Assembly (NCBI GenBank): GCA_023416735.1
Contig: JAEZGX010000002.1
Location: forward strand, 1-64,000
DNA length: 64,000 bases
Reading direction: 5' to 3'
Source: Verrucomicrobiota bacterium
Lineage (GTDB): Bacteria; Verrucomicrobiota; Verrucomicrobiia; Opitutales; Opitutaceae
In this document: positions 26,523 to 35,893 of the stretch, piece after piece
Numbering within the stretch: position 1 is the stretch's first letter
Layout of the letters: each line of letters opens with the position of its first letter
Translations under genes and position numbers: made by a program
The notes under the pieces: generated by a model
Databases searched by the model: none
The model's input: only the letters and a program-made list of their open reading frames with translations
What the model was told of the DNA's origin: nothing

Positions 26523-27752
26523 TTATGGCGCGAAGCGACAGGCTTCGCTTTCAGCACTTTCAAGGCCGTCGTGATTGACTGATCGAACGGAGTAGTCGCC
26601 GGCGCTGGAGAGCGGCCAGCTGAACTCGACGTTGGCCGGCTCGGGGGCGTCGCCGTGATTGCTTCGCTGGCCCTTCACTTCGCCGACGAGCGTCCCGTCG
26701 CGGTAAATGCGAAAACCTCTGAGTCCGCTTTCGAGGTCGATGCGCGCGTCCCAGGTCAGTTGCGATTGTGCGCCGGAAGTGTCAACGCGAAGTCCGTGGG
26801 GAGCGGGCGGAGGCGTGCGGTCGATCACCGTGCCGGTGCGAACGAACTCCTGCCATTTCAGCGCCAGCGACTCGTCGGGAAACCAGGCCCAGCTTCGCCG
26901 GGGACGTTGGCCGACGGCGGAGATCTCGCCGGTGTCAGGATCGCCCTGCCAGCCTTTCGATGTGTCGATGACGCGCGGGATGTTGCCTTCGGCGGGGAGG
27001 CGCAAGGAAAGCATCGCATCGAGAAATGGAATATAGAAACGGCGTCCGTCGGCGTTGCCGTGGTCGGCCTTGGGATCGATCGCGACCACCCATGGGGCGT
27101 CGAAACGGCGGTAAGCGCGGAAGGATTTAATCGTGAGCGCGGCCGTGTATTCCTGGCCATCGACGCGGTCGTCGATGCCGGCGGCCATGAGCACGGGAAT
27201 TTTTTTCACGGCTGGATGCCATTGCAGGAAAGCGGTGCCGCCCGAGCGTATCACCGCGGCAAGCACGCGTTCCGGATGACGGAAGAACATTCCCGTGCAC
27301 CAATAGCCGCCGCCCGAGTGACCGAACAACGCCCACGGGACGCTGGCGAGCTCAGGGCGGCCCGTGTCGGCGGCGAGTTGATCGAGCGCGCGCAGCAGGG
27401 CGTCGCCGCTCCCATCTTCGACGCGATACCATTGGGCGCACATTTCGGTGTTGCGCAGTTCGGTGCCGAGCAGGGCGAAGTGGTGCCGGCGCGCGAGTTC
27501 CTGCCACTGAAGATCGTTGGCGTGATCGAGGCCGTAGCGGCGAGCGCCTTCGCCGCAACCGTGCTGACGAATGATGATGCCGCGCACGCTAGTGGTCTCG
27601 GGTGCAATCCAGAGGCGGTAGCGGGCACCGGCGTAGTGATCGGTTTCGCGCGGCGGAGCGGAGGTTTCGAAATACGCGGCCTGCACGGGCGCGGGGCAAA
27701 GACACGCGGACAGAACGAGCCAGGACAACGTGCGACGGCGAAAGGGGCGCAT
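26523..27752 (-). CDS. Secreted alpha/beta hydrolase with C-terminal Fn3-like domain
   Basis: This 409-residue protein has a signal peptide (about residues 1-25, ending VQAAY). An alpha/beta-hydrolase domain shows IIIRQHGCGEG, the nucleophile elbow WALFGHSGGGYW and a late GIDDRVDG, then DHGNADGRRF with a likely catalytic His. From about residue 315 a fibronectin-III-like module follows (PPAPHGLRV through GDYSVRSVNHDG). Secreted esterases of this form remove acyl groups from polysaccharides. It lies downstream of the LacI gene, with an operator-like site 47 bases before its start, so it probably has its own LacI-controlled promoter. Confidence 0.8.
   Translation of the reverse strand: MRPFRRRTLSWLVLSACLCPAPVQAAYFETSAPPRETDHYAGARYRLWIAPETTSVRGIIIRQHGCGEGARRYGLDHANDLQWQELARRHHFALLGTELRNTEMCAQWYRVEDGSGDALLRALDQLAADTGRPELASVPWALFGHSGGGYWCTGMFFRHPERVLAAVIRSGGTAFLQWHPAVKKIPVLMAAGIDDRVDGQEYTAALTIKSFRAYRRFDAPWVVAIDPKADHGNADGRRFYIPFLDAMLSLRLPAEGNIPRVIDTSKGWQGDPDTGEISAVGQRPRRSWAWFPDESLALKWQEFVRTGTVIDRTPPPAPHGLRVDTSGAQSQLTWDARIDLESGLRGFRIYRDGTLVGEVKGQRSNHGDAPEPANVEFSWPLSSAGDYSVRSVNHDGLESAESEACRFAP
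26530..26551 (+). terminator. Possible terminator hairpin for the plus-strand operon
   Basis: GCGAAGC and GCTTCGC form a seven-pair stem with a five-base loop, followed by TTT. It lies 27 bases after the isomerase-like stop, inside the 3' end of the convergent esterase-like gene. The short T tract makes it weak. Confidence 0.35.
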
Positions 27753-27798
27753 GGCAGGATGGAACTCTGCTCAAGTGAGCGGTGAAGCCGCGGCGGGT

Positions 27799-27809
27799 TT
27801 AATGGTTAA
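27799..27809. promoter_or_regulatory. Putative LacI operator TTAATGGTTAA
   Basis: The site matches TTAACnGTTAA at ten of eleven positions and lies between the LacI gene stop and the esterase-like gene start on the minus strand, 47 bases before that start. Confidence 0.5.
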
Positions 27810-27820
27810 TTTGGAAAGGC

Positions 27821-28852
27821 TCATTTCCGGCGCGTCGTGGTGCCGGCGACCCATTCGCCTTCGAACAGGAGCACGCGCGGGGAGGCGGAGAGGCCGCGTT
27901 CGCCGCGTTGGAGTTTGGTTGCAATCATGTCCACGACGGCGGCGCCGACCCGCTCGCTGTCCTGACGAATGCCGGACGGTTGGAGCGGATCGTTGGGGTC
28001 CAAGTCGAGAGCGACCAATCCCACATCATCGGGCACGCGCACGCCGAGACGACCCAGCCAGCGCGCATAGTCGGCGGCGGTAGGCGTGTGCGCGATAATG
28101 GCGTCGGGACGATATTTCCGGAACCAGCGAGCGAAGGCTTTTTCGTTCATCTCGTCCTCGATCAGCACAGGAATTTTCGCCGGCGTTCGCCGCTGCTGCT
28201 CACACCAAAGGTAGCCGGCGGAGTAGAGATGGCCGGTGCGTTCGTCCAATTCGGTTTGCAGCACGAGACCCGGACGCGTGTAGCCGAGCTGGCGGAGTTC
28301 GGTGACCACGCGAAGGACATCGAGGTAGTAGTTTTCGCCGGCGCGATCCATCAAGCGCTGGCTGCCGTTCCACCGTCCGTAGGTCGCGCATGCGAAGGGC
28401 GAAAAATCGAAGTCTTGGAAATACTTCCAACGATAACCGGAAAACACGAACAGTCCCTCGATGCCGCGCGCGAGGAGGATTTCTTTCATGCGTTTGGGCG
28501 TGAGATTGGGGGCGCCGAGCCAGAGCTCCTCGATGCGAAAGCCGAGCTCGGCGCCACGTTTGAGCGCGGCGTCGTAGTAGCGTCGCAAGTGGGAGTTCTC
28601 GCGCCAGGCGGCGGGTTTTTCCCGGACGGTGATCATGCCGAGCGTGGCGACCGGACGCGCTTCGCCCTGGCGCAGATAGCTCATCAGCCGCGTGAGGGTG
28701 GGATCGGGCCGGTAGCCGAGTGACTGGGCGGCTTTCTCGACGCGGCGGGTGGTTTCCGGAGAGATTTTTCCCGAGCCGCGGAGCGCCATCGAGACCGTGG
28801 CAGGTGTGACGCCGGCGATGGCGGCGACGGCCTTCAGAGTTGGGCGGGGCAT
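27821..28852 (-). CDS. LacI-family transcriptional regulator (glycan locus 4)
   Basis: This 343-residue regulator begins with the LacI helix-turn-helix (LKAVAAIAGVTPATVSMALRG, residues 6-26) and the hinge region SLGYRPDPTLTRL. A periplasmic-binding-like effector domain follows with ARGIEGLFVFSG, YRPDAIIAHTPTA and VPDDVGLVALDLDP. It usually represses until a sugar binds. Its start codon directly abuts a TTAACnGTTAA operator, and further copies lie before neighbouring units, so it probably controls itself and the surrounding glycosidase genes. No ribosome-binding sequence is visible because the operator fills that space. Confidence 0.94.
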   Translation of the reverse strand: MPRPTLKAVAAIAGVTPATVSMALRGSGKISPETTRRVEKAAQSLGYRPDPTLTRLMSYLRQGEARPVATLGMITVREKPAAWRENSHLRRYYDAALKRGAELGFRIEELWLGAPNLTPKRMKEILLARGIEGLFVFSGYRWKYFQDFDFSPFACATYGRWNGSQRLMDRAGENYYLDVLRVVTELRQLGYTRPGLVLQTELDERTGHLYSAGYLWCEQQRRTPAKIPVLIEDEMNEKAFARWFRKYRPDAIIAHTPTAADYARWLGRLGVRVPDDVGLVALDLDPNDPLQPSGIRQDSERVGAAVVDMIATKLQRGERGLSASPRVLLFEGEWVAGTTTRRK

Positions 28853-28863
28853 TTAACTGTTAA
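28853..28863. promoter_or_regulatory. LacI operator TTAACTGTTAA abutting the lacI-type start codon
   Basis: This perfect TTAAC/GTTAA dyad with one central base is immediately next to the ATG of the minus-strand LacI gene (first base 28852). It occupies the place of a ribosome-binding site, which suggests tight autoregulation or a very short leader. Confidence 0.65.
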
Positions 28864-28923
28864 GTGAAACCTCGCCGTGCCGGGCGCCAAGTCGTAAGTC
28901 GCGCCGTGAACCGTCCGCGTCGC

Positions 28924-28934
28924 TTAACCGTTAA
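28924..28934. promoter_or_regulatory. LacI operator TTAACCGTTAA before the Na/Pi-type transporter
   Basis: This perfect copy of the motif lies 72 bases upstream of the LacI start and 168 bases before the transporter start. With the copy at 28853 it could support repression of both divergent units. Confidence 0.65.
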
Positions 28935-29102
28935 CCCGGTCGGTCCTCGCCTGCCGGGTTCGCGCGGACAGGAGTGTTTCGATGCGCCATCGGGAATGGA
29001 GCCGGTTCACGTCGTGGTTGAAGGGCGAGGCCAGCAGGCAATGCCATGTTCTGGCCGAAAAGCCCTTGCGGAAACGCGGCGGTAGAACTCGGTTTGCCTA
29101 AC

Positions 29103-30731
29103 ATGGGACTGCTCGGAATCGCTGCTGGAGTCGGACTAACGCTGTTCGGGATGAGGTTCCTGCGCAAGGGACTGGACCGGCTGTTTGGCGGCGCGTTGTT
29201 CCGATGGTTGTCGCGCCTGAGCCGGAGCCGGCTGCGCGCGTTTGGGGGCGGGATGGTGATCGGCACGGTCGCGCCGTCGTCGACCGGCCTGGCGATTCTG
29301 GGAGCGCAGTTGCTGGGGCGCGAGGCGGGCGGACTGGGCGCGCCGACGGTGTTGGCGGTGTTATTGGGAGCCAGCGTCGGGCTGACGGTGGCGGTGCAGC
29401 TGGTTTCGTTTCACATCGGAAATTTCGCGAGCCTGCTGATCGTCGCGGGGGTGATTGGTTACCAGTTTTGCAGCCGCGAGGTGTTGCGCGGGATTGGGCA
29501 ATGTTTGCTGGCGCTGGGATTCGTGTTTCTCGCGATGACAATGATCGGCGAGAGCGCGCGGCTGCTAACCGCCGATGGCGAAATTCGCGAAGTGCTGCTG
29601 CGGCTGCAGGGACACCGCTGGCTGATTTTCATCGTGGTGAGCGGGCTCGCGGTGCTGCTGCAAAGTTCGACCGCGACGATCGTGCTCGGGCTGGCGCTGA
29701 CCGTGTCGGGATTGCTCGCTCCGGCGACATTGATCGTGTGGGTGGTGGGCACGAACGTGGGCTTGGGGTTGACGTCGCTGTTGATGGGCTGGTCGCAATT
29801 GGAGAGCCGGCGGCTCGGCTTGTGCAATGTGATCGCGAAGCTGTTGATCGCGTTGCCGCTGCTCTGGTTGCCGGCGACGAGCGCGACGATGTTCGAAGCG
29901 ATGCCGGGGGAAATGATGAGGCAGACGGCGATGTGGCACACCTCGTTCAACCTGCTGGTGGCGGCGGCGGCGTTGCCGTTGCTGCGACCGATTTACCGGT
30001 TGGCCGAGTTGATGGTGCCGCGGCCGGTGGATGCGAACCTGACATTGAAGGAGAGCTTTCTGGATCCGCGCGTGCTCGAGACGCCCTCGATCGCGCTCGT
30101 GCGCGCCACGCGTGAGACGCTGCGCATGGCGGATCATGTGCGATTGATGCTGGAAAATTTCTGGAGCGCTTTCAGCCGTGGAGACGCGGAACTTGCGCGT
30201 CGCGTGCAGAAGGAAGACGACGCGGTCGATCGCATGAACATCGAGATCAAAAACTATCTCAGCCGGGTGGGGGAGAATCGCAATGCGGGCGACACGGCGT
30301 GGCAGTTCACCTTGCTGGCGTTTTCGGCGGAACTTGAGGCGGTCGGCGATCTCGTGGACAAGCATCTTTGCGACGCGTTGATCAAGCAGCGCCGGGAGCA
30401 CATGGGGATGGTGGAGCCGGATCGAAAAGCGATCGAGGAGGCTTATCGCCGCGTGCTGCGGTCGCTGGAGGTTGCAATCGGATTGCTGACCACGCGCGAG
30501 ATCGATGACGCACGGGCGCTGGTGCGCGAAAAGCACGACCTCAACGAATGGGCGCGGGAGCAGCAGCGGCGGCACTACGAACGACTCGCATCGGGTTCGG
30601 CGGCGCAGCTCGCGAGCAGTAGGGATTTTGTGGATGCGTTCAACGCGCTGCGTCGCATCAACAGCCATCTGAGCACCATCGGTTACTCGTTTCTTCCGGC
30701 AGAAGAACCGACGAGGCGGCGGGAGATTTAA
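29103..30731 (+). CDS. Na/Pi-cotransporter-family protein with PhoU-like domain
   Basis: From the ATG at 29103 the protein is 542 residues. An in-frame ATG at 29046 would add 19 residues ahead of the first membrane helix. About eight hydrophobic segments include GLTLFGMRFLRKGLDRLF, TVAPSSTGLAILGAQLLG and VLLQSSTATIVLGLALTVSG, the paired QSS-type repeats of NptA-like Na+/phosphate transporters. Residues of about 340-530 form a charged helical PhoU-like domain. It is unusual among glycan genes. It sits between LacI operators and may supply phosphate or export a by-product. The 29103 start fits the family better. Confidence 0.85.
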   Translation: MGLLGIAAGVGLTLFGMRFLRKGLDRLFGGALFRWLSRLSRSRLRAFGGGMVIGTVAPSSTGLAILGAQLLGREAGGLGAPTVLAVLLGASVGLTVAVQLVSFHIGNFASLLIVAGVIGYQFCSREVLRGIGQCLLALGFVFLAMTMIGESARLLTADGEIREVLLRLQGHRWLIFIVVSGLAVLLQSSTATIVLGLALTVSGLLAPATLIVWVVGTNVGLGLTSLLMGWSQLESRRLGLCNVIAKLLIALPLLWLPATSATMFEAMPGEMMRQTAMWHTSFNLLVAAAALPLLRPIYRLAELMVPRPVDANLTLKESFLDPRVLETPSIALVRATRETLRMADHVRLMLENFWSAFSRGDAELARRVQKEDDAVDRMNIEIKNYLSRVGENRNAGDTAWQFTLLAFSAELEAVGDLVDKHLCDALIKQRREHMGMVEPDRKAIEEAYRRVLRSLEVAIGLLTTREIDDARALVREKHDLNEWAREQQRRHYERLASGSAAQLASSRDFVDAFNALRRINSHLSTIGYSFLPAEEPTRRREI

Positions 30732-30738
30732 CCGTTAA
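30728..30738. promoter_or_regulatory. LacI operator TTAACCGTTAA overlapping the transporter stop codon
   Basis: This perfect motif, extended to ATTTAACCGTTAAAT at 30726-30740, contains the TAA stop of the Na/Pi-type gene (30729-30731). It lies 134 bases before the symporter start, so the symporter/GH42-like pair probably has its own LacI-controlled promoter. Confidence 0.68.
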
Positions 30739-30872
30739 ATTCAGAGGGCCTCGCGACGGCAGAGCGGAGCGGGTTCGGTGGCGCGGACGGCGGCCCTCGG
30801 CTGCCAAATCTTCCTGCGGATCTGCGCCGCGCTCCTTGCTGTTTACCCGCACTTTAAAACACCCTGCCGCTC

Positions 30873-32873
30873 ATGCATTGGATCGATTGGATAATGTTGG
30901 CTATTCCGGTGGCCATCGTCGTGGTCACCGGGCTCTACGCCCAACGCTACATGAAAAGTGTGGCGCATTTCATGTCGGGCGGGCGGCTGGCCGGACGTTA
31001 CCTTTTGGCCGTGGCGCGCGGCGAGATGTTCGCGGGGGCGGTGGTGTTTGTCGCGTATTTCGAAATCGTCGCGAAAGCGGGGTTCACGTTCACGTGGTGG
31101 CGGCTGCTGGAGGCGCCGGTGATCATCGTGATTGCGGCGACGGGATTCGTGATCTGGCGCTTTCGCGAAACGCGGGCGATGACGCTCGCGCAGTTTTTCG
31201 AGCTGCGCTACAGCAAGCGCTTTCGGGTGTTCACGGGCATGCTCGCGGTCGTGGCGGGTGTGTTCAACTTCGGCATCATCCCGGCGATCGGAGCGCGCTT
31301 CTTCGTGTATTTTCTCAATCTGCCGACGGCGGTGGATCTCGGTTTTGCGAGCGTGCCGACCTTCGTGGTGTTGATGGCGATTTTTCTCGGGGTGTCGCTC
31401 TTCATCACCTTGAGCGGCGGATTGATCACGGAGCTGGTGACGGACTGCGTCGAAGGGATCATTTCGCAGATCTTCTACCTCGGGATCATCGTGGCGTTGC
31501 TGCTCACGTTCTCGTGGAGCCAGATCACGGAAGTGCTCGCCAACCGGCCGGCGGGCGAATCGCTGCTCAATCCCTTCGATTCGCGCAGCATCGAGGATTT
31601 CAATCTCTGGTTTGTGCTGATGCAGATCCTGCTCGGCGTTTACGGAACGATGGCGTGGCAGAACAACAGCGCCTACAACTCCGCGGCGTTGACGCCGCAT
31701 GAATCGCGCATGTCCGGGGTGCTCGGCCGCTGGCGCGAGATGGGGCGAACCACGGTGATCGCATTGCTGGCGGTGTGCGCGGTGACGTTTCTGGCGCATC
31801 CCGATTTCGCGGCGCAGGCGCAGGCCGCGGTGGATCAGGCTTCGACCATTGCCGATCCGCAGGCGCGGCAGCAGATGAGCGTGCCGATCGCGCTCTCACA
31901 TTTGTTGCCGATCGGAATCAAAGGCGCGTTGTGCGCGATTTTGTTGCTCGGCATTTTCGGCGGAGATTCCACGCATCTGCATTCGTGGGGCGGAATCTTC
32001 GTGCAGGATGTGTTGGTGCCGCTGCGGAAGAAACCGTTCGAAACCAAGCAGCACATCCGCGCGCTGCGGTTGGCGGCGTGCGGCGTGGCGTTGTTCGCCT
32101 TCGTGTTTGGATGCGTGTTTCAGCAGATGGAATACATCATGATGTGGTGGAAGGTCACGATGGGCATCTACGTGGGCGGCGCGGGAGCGGCGATCATCGG
32201 CGGATTGTATTGGAAAAAGGGAACGACTGCCGCGGCGTGGACGGCGTTGCTCACGGGGTCGCTGTTGTCGGTCGGCGGGATTTTTGCGCAGAAATACTTT
32301 CCCGATTTTCCGCTCAACGGGATGCAGATCTCGTTCTTCTCGGCGCTGACGGCGATCGCGCTCTACGTGGTGGTGTCGCTGCTCACGTGCCGCGAGGATT
32401 ACAACATGGATCGCATGCTGCATCGCGGCCGCTACGCGCGGATCAGCGAGGAAGTGGAAGCGGTGGTGCAGACGGCGGCGGCGAAGCGGCCGAAGTTCTG
32501 GCAGCGAGCGATCGGATTGGATGAGAACTTTACGCTTGGTGACAAATGGATCGCGGGCGGACTCACGGGCTGGGCCATGTTCTGGGCGGCGGTCATGGTG
32601 ATCGGTTCGGTGTGGAACCTGATCTCGCCGTGGTCGACGGCCGCGTGGTCGGCGTATTGGTTCGTGGCGGGATTGGTGGTTCCGATCGTCATTACGTTCG
32701 TGACCGGAATCTGGTTCACCTGGGGAGGCATTCGCGACATCCGGGATTTGTTTGCGCGTCTGCGACAAACCGCGACGAACGAGTCCGATGACGGAACGGT
32801 GATCGGCGGACAGAATCGCGACGAGGTTCACCTCGACGTGGAAACGAAGAAGCCGCGAACGCCGGGAGCGTGA
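30873..32873 (+). CDS. Sodium:solute symporter (SSS family), 666 residues
   Basis: This membrane protein has about 14-15 hydrophobic segments. FMSGGRLAGRYLLAVARGEMF, RAMTLAQFFELRYSKRF and ITLSGGLITELVTDCVEG are SSS-like. A long extra-helical tail (from about residue 600) is charged. It is longer than the 508-residue symporter at 10291 and a different subtype. The next gene starts within its stop (TGATG), which implies coupled translation with the GH42-like protein. It probably imports the sugar released by the glycosidases of this LacI locus. Confidence 0.92.
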   Translation: MHWIDWIMLAIPVAIVVVTGLYAQRYMKSVAHFMSGGRLAGRYLLAVARGEMFAGAVVFVAYFEIVAKAGFTFTWWRLLEAPVIIVIAATGFVIWRFRETRAMTLAQFFELRYSKRFRVFTGMLAVVAGVFNFGIIPAIGARFFVYFLNLPTAVDLGFASVPTFVVLMAIFLGVSLFITLSGGLITELVTDCVEGIISQIFYLGIIVALLLTFSWSQITEVLANRPAGESLLNPFDSRSIEDFNLWFVLMQILLGVYGTMAWQNNSAYNSAALTPHESRMSGVLGRWREMGRTTVIALLAVCAVTFLAHPDFAAQAQAAVDQASTIADPQARQQMSVPIALSHLLPIGIKGALCAILLLGIFGGDSTHLHSWGGIFVQDVLVPLRKKPFETKQHIRALRLAACGVALFAFVFGCVFQQMEYIMMWWKVTMGIYVGGAGAAIIGGLYWKKGTTAAAWTALLTGSLLSVGGIFAQKYFPDFPLNGMQISFFSALTAIALYVVVSLLTCREDYNMDRMLHRGRYARISEEVEAVVQTAAAKRPKFWQRAIGLDENFTLGDKWIAGGLTGWAMFWAAVMVIGSVWNLISPWSTAAWSAYWFVAGLVVPIVITFVTGIWFTWGGIRDIRDLFARLRQTATNESDDGTVIGGQNRDEVHLDVETKKPRTPGA

Positions 32874-35800
32874 TGATGAGGCTTCGCCTGAGGTTAGCCA
32901 GCGGCATGGGGGGATGGGCGGCAGCGCTGATGATTGCGGCGCTGCCGGTGTCGGCGTGGGAAAACATAGCGCCGACGGCGCTCGCGGTGCCGTCGGTTTA
33001 CGAGAATCCGATCAACGAAGGGCACCCGCTGATCGCAGGACGGGCGCCGAGCTTCGCGGACGGCAATCCGCGGAGCAGTTACCGGCTCCTCGGCGATCAA
33101 CCGGCGCGGCTGGAGTTTTTCTTTGAGCCCGGGCGTCCGGTTGAGCCGGAGCGCTGCGAGATCGTGACGCAGGTGGAGCAGATTTTGGACGGACACGTTG
33201 AAGTGCTGCGCGCCGAACGCTGGGAAAAAGTCGCGGAGTTGCGCCGCGAAGGAGAGCGGATCACGGCGGAATGGAAACCGGAGCCGGTTCATGGCGTGGC
33301 GTTGGTGGTGACGCGGACGTCGGATCTCGATCACGAGCCAATTCGGATCGCTGAAGTGCGGTTGCTGGCGAAACAGGCGACGGAGGCGCCGAGCGGATTG
33401 CCGACGATCCAGCTCGCAACGCAGCGCGAGCATCATGTTTTCGGATTGGGCGAAGAGGTCGCGGTCGATTGGGGGATCGAAGGCGAACTGCCGGCGGGAG
33501 AAGAGTGGGAACTGCGCTGGCGTTGGGATAATTTCGTTAATGAACTCGTGGACGAAGGAGGCAGCACCCGCGGGAGCCTCGCCGGGCGCGGGGCGGTTAC
33601 ATTGCGCCCGTCGGAGCAGGGACCTTTGTTGCTGAAAGCTTGGCTGGCGGAGAAGAGCACCGGAGCCGTGGTGGCGCACACGGCGTTGTTGGTGGGGGTG
33701 AGGGATCCGGATTTTCCCGTTCGAGTGCCGCCGCTGCGCGCGGATCGCGCGGGACCGCTGCCGAAACGCGAGCAGGTGGTGGGACGGATGCTTTGGGGAG
33801 CGGAACTGTATCATCGGCTACTCGCGGCGCAGACGAAGGTCGGGCCGACCGCCTTCGATGTGTTTCGTAGCGACGGATTGAATACGGTTTCCGCGTATCA
33901 GGATCTCGCGTGGTTCGAGCCGCTGCCGGGCGTTTACAATTTTGCGGCGCTGGATGCGATCGTGCGGGAGGCGGAGCGGACAGGGCTCGGCGTGGAGTTG
34001 GGGCTATGGCGGTGGTATTACGGATCGCCGGGTCTGGGCGGACCGAAAAATCTGCAGTATTGGCTCGAACCCTACAGCGCGCTGAAGCGCGATGGGACGA
34101 AAGGACCGCGCTGGCTCAATGCGCCCTCGCTGCATGCAGAGGGCTATCGCGTGTCGGCATTGCGAACGACGGAGGTTTTCCTGCGGCGGTATCGCGAGCA
34201 TCCCTCGGTGTGGATCTGGCATCTGCATCCGTTCGGGGTGGTGGATCACGACTTCACGAGCACATCGAGCGAACGAGAGGCGCCCTTGGACTTCTCGCCC
34301 TATGCGAAGAGCGCGTTTGCGCGGTTTCTGAGGGAACGATATGGCTATATCCAGAGTTTGAATACCGCTTACGGAACGGACTACGCGGATTTCAACGACG
34401 TGCCGATGCCGGAACCGAAGTTGAAACCGATGACCGATCTGCGCGAAGCGGTGTTCACATTGGATAACCGACCGGCGTGGAGGGACTATCTCGCGTTTCG
34501 CGATCTGGGAACGGTGCAGGCGTTTCAACGGGAGGTGTTTCAGCTGGCACGGCGGCTCGATCCGGAGCGGCCGATCGGCGGAATGTCGAACACGATGGCG
34601 AACAGCGCCGTGCAGGAAGAGGTGAGTTTGCGCACCGAGTTCGGTCTCTATTATGGCGACCAGAATACGGAGACGCCGGCGTTTATCCGGAGGCATCTGG
34701 GGCGCGATCGGGATCGACTGCCGTTTCGCGGTGAAGATCACAGTCCGATCAGTCCGCGACGTTTTCCCGGCGATTATCGGGCGCGGATGAACGAATTCTT
34801 TTTCAACTGTGCGGCGGCGGGAGTGGGGCAGTTGAATTATGTTTTTCCGGTGTGGGAGGAAAACCCGGCGTGGGAGATGTTCGCGTCGGCTGAGTTGCGC
34901 GATGCGTTTGCGGCCAATGCGGGATCGACGGTGTTGCCGACGGAAGTGGGATTGCTGCATTCGTTCACGACGGGCGCGTTGGAAGGTTTCACGTCCTACG
35001 CCTATATCGAACTGCATCGCTGGCTGGATCTGCTCGCGTGGAGCGAGACGGCGATGTCGCCGGGAACGTGGACGGAACCGCTGGCGATCGATTCGCCTGA
35101 CGTCGATTTTTCGGAGAAGCGATTGTTGATCGACAACGATTCGCGGCTGCTGACGCCGGCGGCGGTGGCGGCGCTGGTGAAGTTTGTCGAGGCGGGTGGG
35201 ACGCTGGTATTGCAACGCACCTCCGGCGAATACTCGTCCGAAGCGGAGGAGCCGACCTGGGCGCTCGCGCGGGCGTTTGGCGTGGAGGTGGAGAAACTCG
35301 CGCAACCGATCGCGGAGGAAGGCGAGCTCGTGTTGGGGAGCGTTTTTGGCGGCCTGAGGTTACCGGTGCGTGATATGGCGGAGGTGGTTCGTGCGGGGGC
35401 GACTCCGCTGGCGACGCAGGATGGAAAGACGGTCGCGGCGACCTGGTCGCAGGGGCGCGGACGCGTGTTGTGGCTGGGCGGAACGTTGGGCGACTTTTCG
35501 CTCGTGGAGAGCCGGCGACGTTTGTTGGAGGGCGCGCCGGGAGCGTGGAGCGGCTGGGCGGATAAGGTGGCGAAGCGGCTGGAACTGTATCGCGCGCTGA
35601 CGCAGCGTTTGCAGGTATGGTCGGGGTTGGGCGAACAAGGAATTCGCACGGAAAGCCCGGTTTTCGTGATGGCGCGCAAAACGGAGGATGGGCTGTCGAT
35701 TTCGCTGCGGAATCCGGATAGAGTGGCGATCAACAAAGTCGTGCTGCGAATGCCGCCGGGGCTGACGGCGGATCGTGCGCGAGTGACGTTTCCGCAACGG

Positions 35801-35893
35801 CAGTTCAGTGTCCCGGTGCTTTCCGATGCAACGGGATCAAGGATCGAGCTCGAAGAGATTCCCGGCGGTGCGTTCTGCCTGATCCAGCTTTAA
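32873..35893 (+). CDS. GH42-like multidomain exported protein lacking the usual Asn-Glu pair
   Basis: From the ATG that overlaps the symporter stop (a GTG one codon earlier is possible) the protein is 1006 residues. A signal peptide ends near SAWEN. Residues of about 28-165 look like a discoidin-type galactose-binding domain. Residues of about 290-670 resemble the GH42 barrel: GLNTVSAYQDLAWFEPLPGVYNF, then HPSVWIWHLHPFGVVDHD, and RGEDHSPISPRRFPGDYRARM with Glu621 in the nucleophile position. The acid/base motif usually written D-N-E-[YF]-G is replaced by L-H-P-F-G (residues 451-455). A GATase-like trimerisation domain follows. It may be a binding protein or a changed enzyme. Confidence 0.75.
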   Translation: MMRLRLRLASGMGGWAAALMIAALPVSAWENIAPTALAVPSVYENPINEGHPLIAGRAPSFADGNPRSSYRLLGDQPARLEFFFEPGRPVEPERCEIVTQVEQILDGHVEVLRAERWEKVAELRREGERITAEWKPEPVHGVALVVTRTSDLDHEPIRIAEVRLLAKQATEAPSGLPTIQLATQREHHVFGLGEEVAVDWGIEGELPAGEEWELRWRWDNFVNELVDEGGSTRGSLAGRGAVTLRPSEQGPLLLKAWLAEKSTGAVVAHTALLVGVRDPDFPVRVPPLRADRAGPLPKREQVVGRMLWGAELYHRLLAAQTKVGPTAFDVFRSDGLNTVSAYQDLAWFEPLPGVYNFAALDAIVREAERTGLGVELGLWRWYYGSPGLGGPKNLQYWLEPYSALKRDGTKGPRWLNAPSLHAEGYRVSALRTTEVFLRRYREHPSVWIWHLHPFGVVDHDFTSTSSEREAPLDFSPYAKSAFARFLRERYGYIQSLNTAYGTDYADFNDVPMPEPKLKPMTDLREAVFTLDNRPAWRDYLAFRDLGTVQAFQREVFQLARRLDPERPIGGMSNTMANSAVQEEVSLRTEFGLYYGDQNTETPAFIRRHLGRDRDRLPFRGEDHSPISPRRFPGDYRARMNEFFFNCAAAGVGQLNYVFPVWEENPAWEMFASAELRDAFAANAGSTVLPTEVGLLHSFTTGALEGFTSYAYIELHRWLDLLAWSETAMSPGTWTEPLAIDSPDVDFSEKRLLIDNDSRLLTPAAVAALVKFVEAGGTLVLQRTSGEYSSEAEEPTWALARAFGVEVEKLAQPIAEEGELVLGSVFGGLRLPVRDMAEVVRAGATPLATQDGKTVAATWSQGRGRVLWLGGTLGDFSLVESRRRLLEGAPGAWSGWADKVAKRLELYRALTQRLQVWSGLGEQGIRTESPVFVMARKTEDGLSISLRNPDRVAINKVVLRMPPGLTADRARVTFPQRQFSVPVLSDATGSRIELEEIPGGAFCLIQL

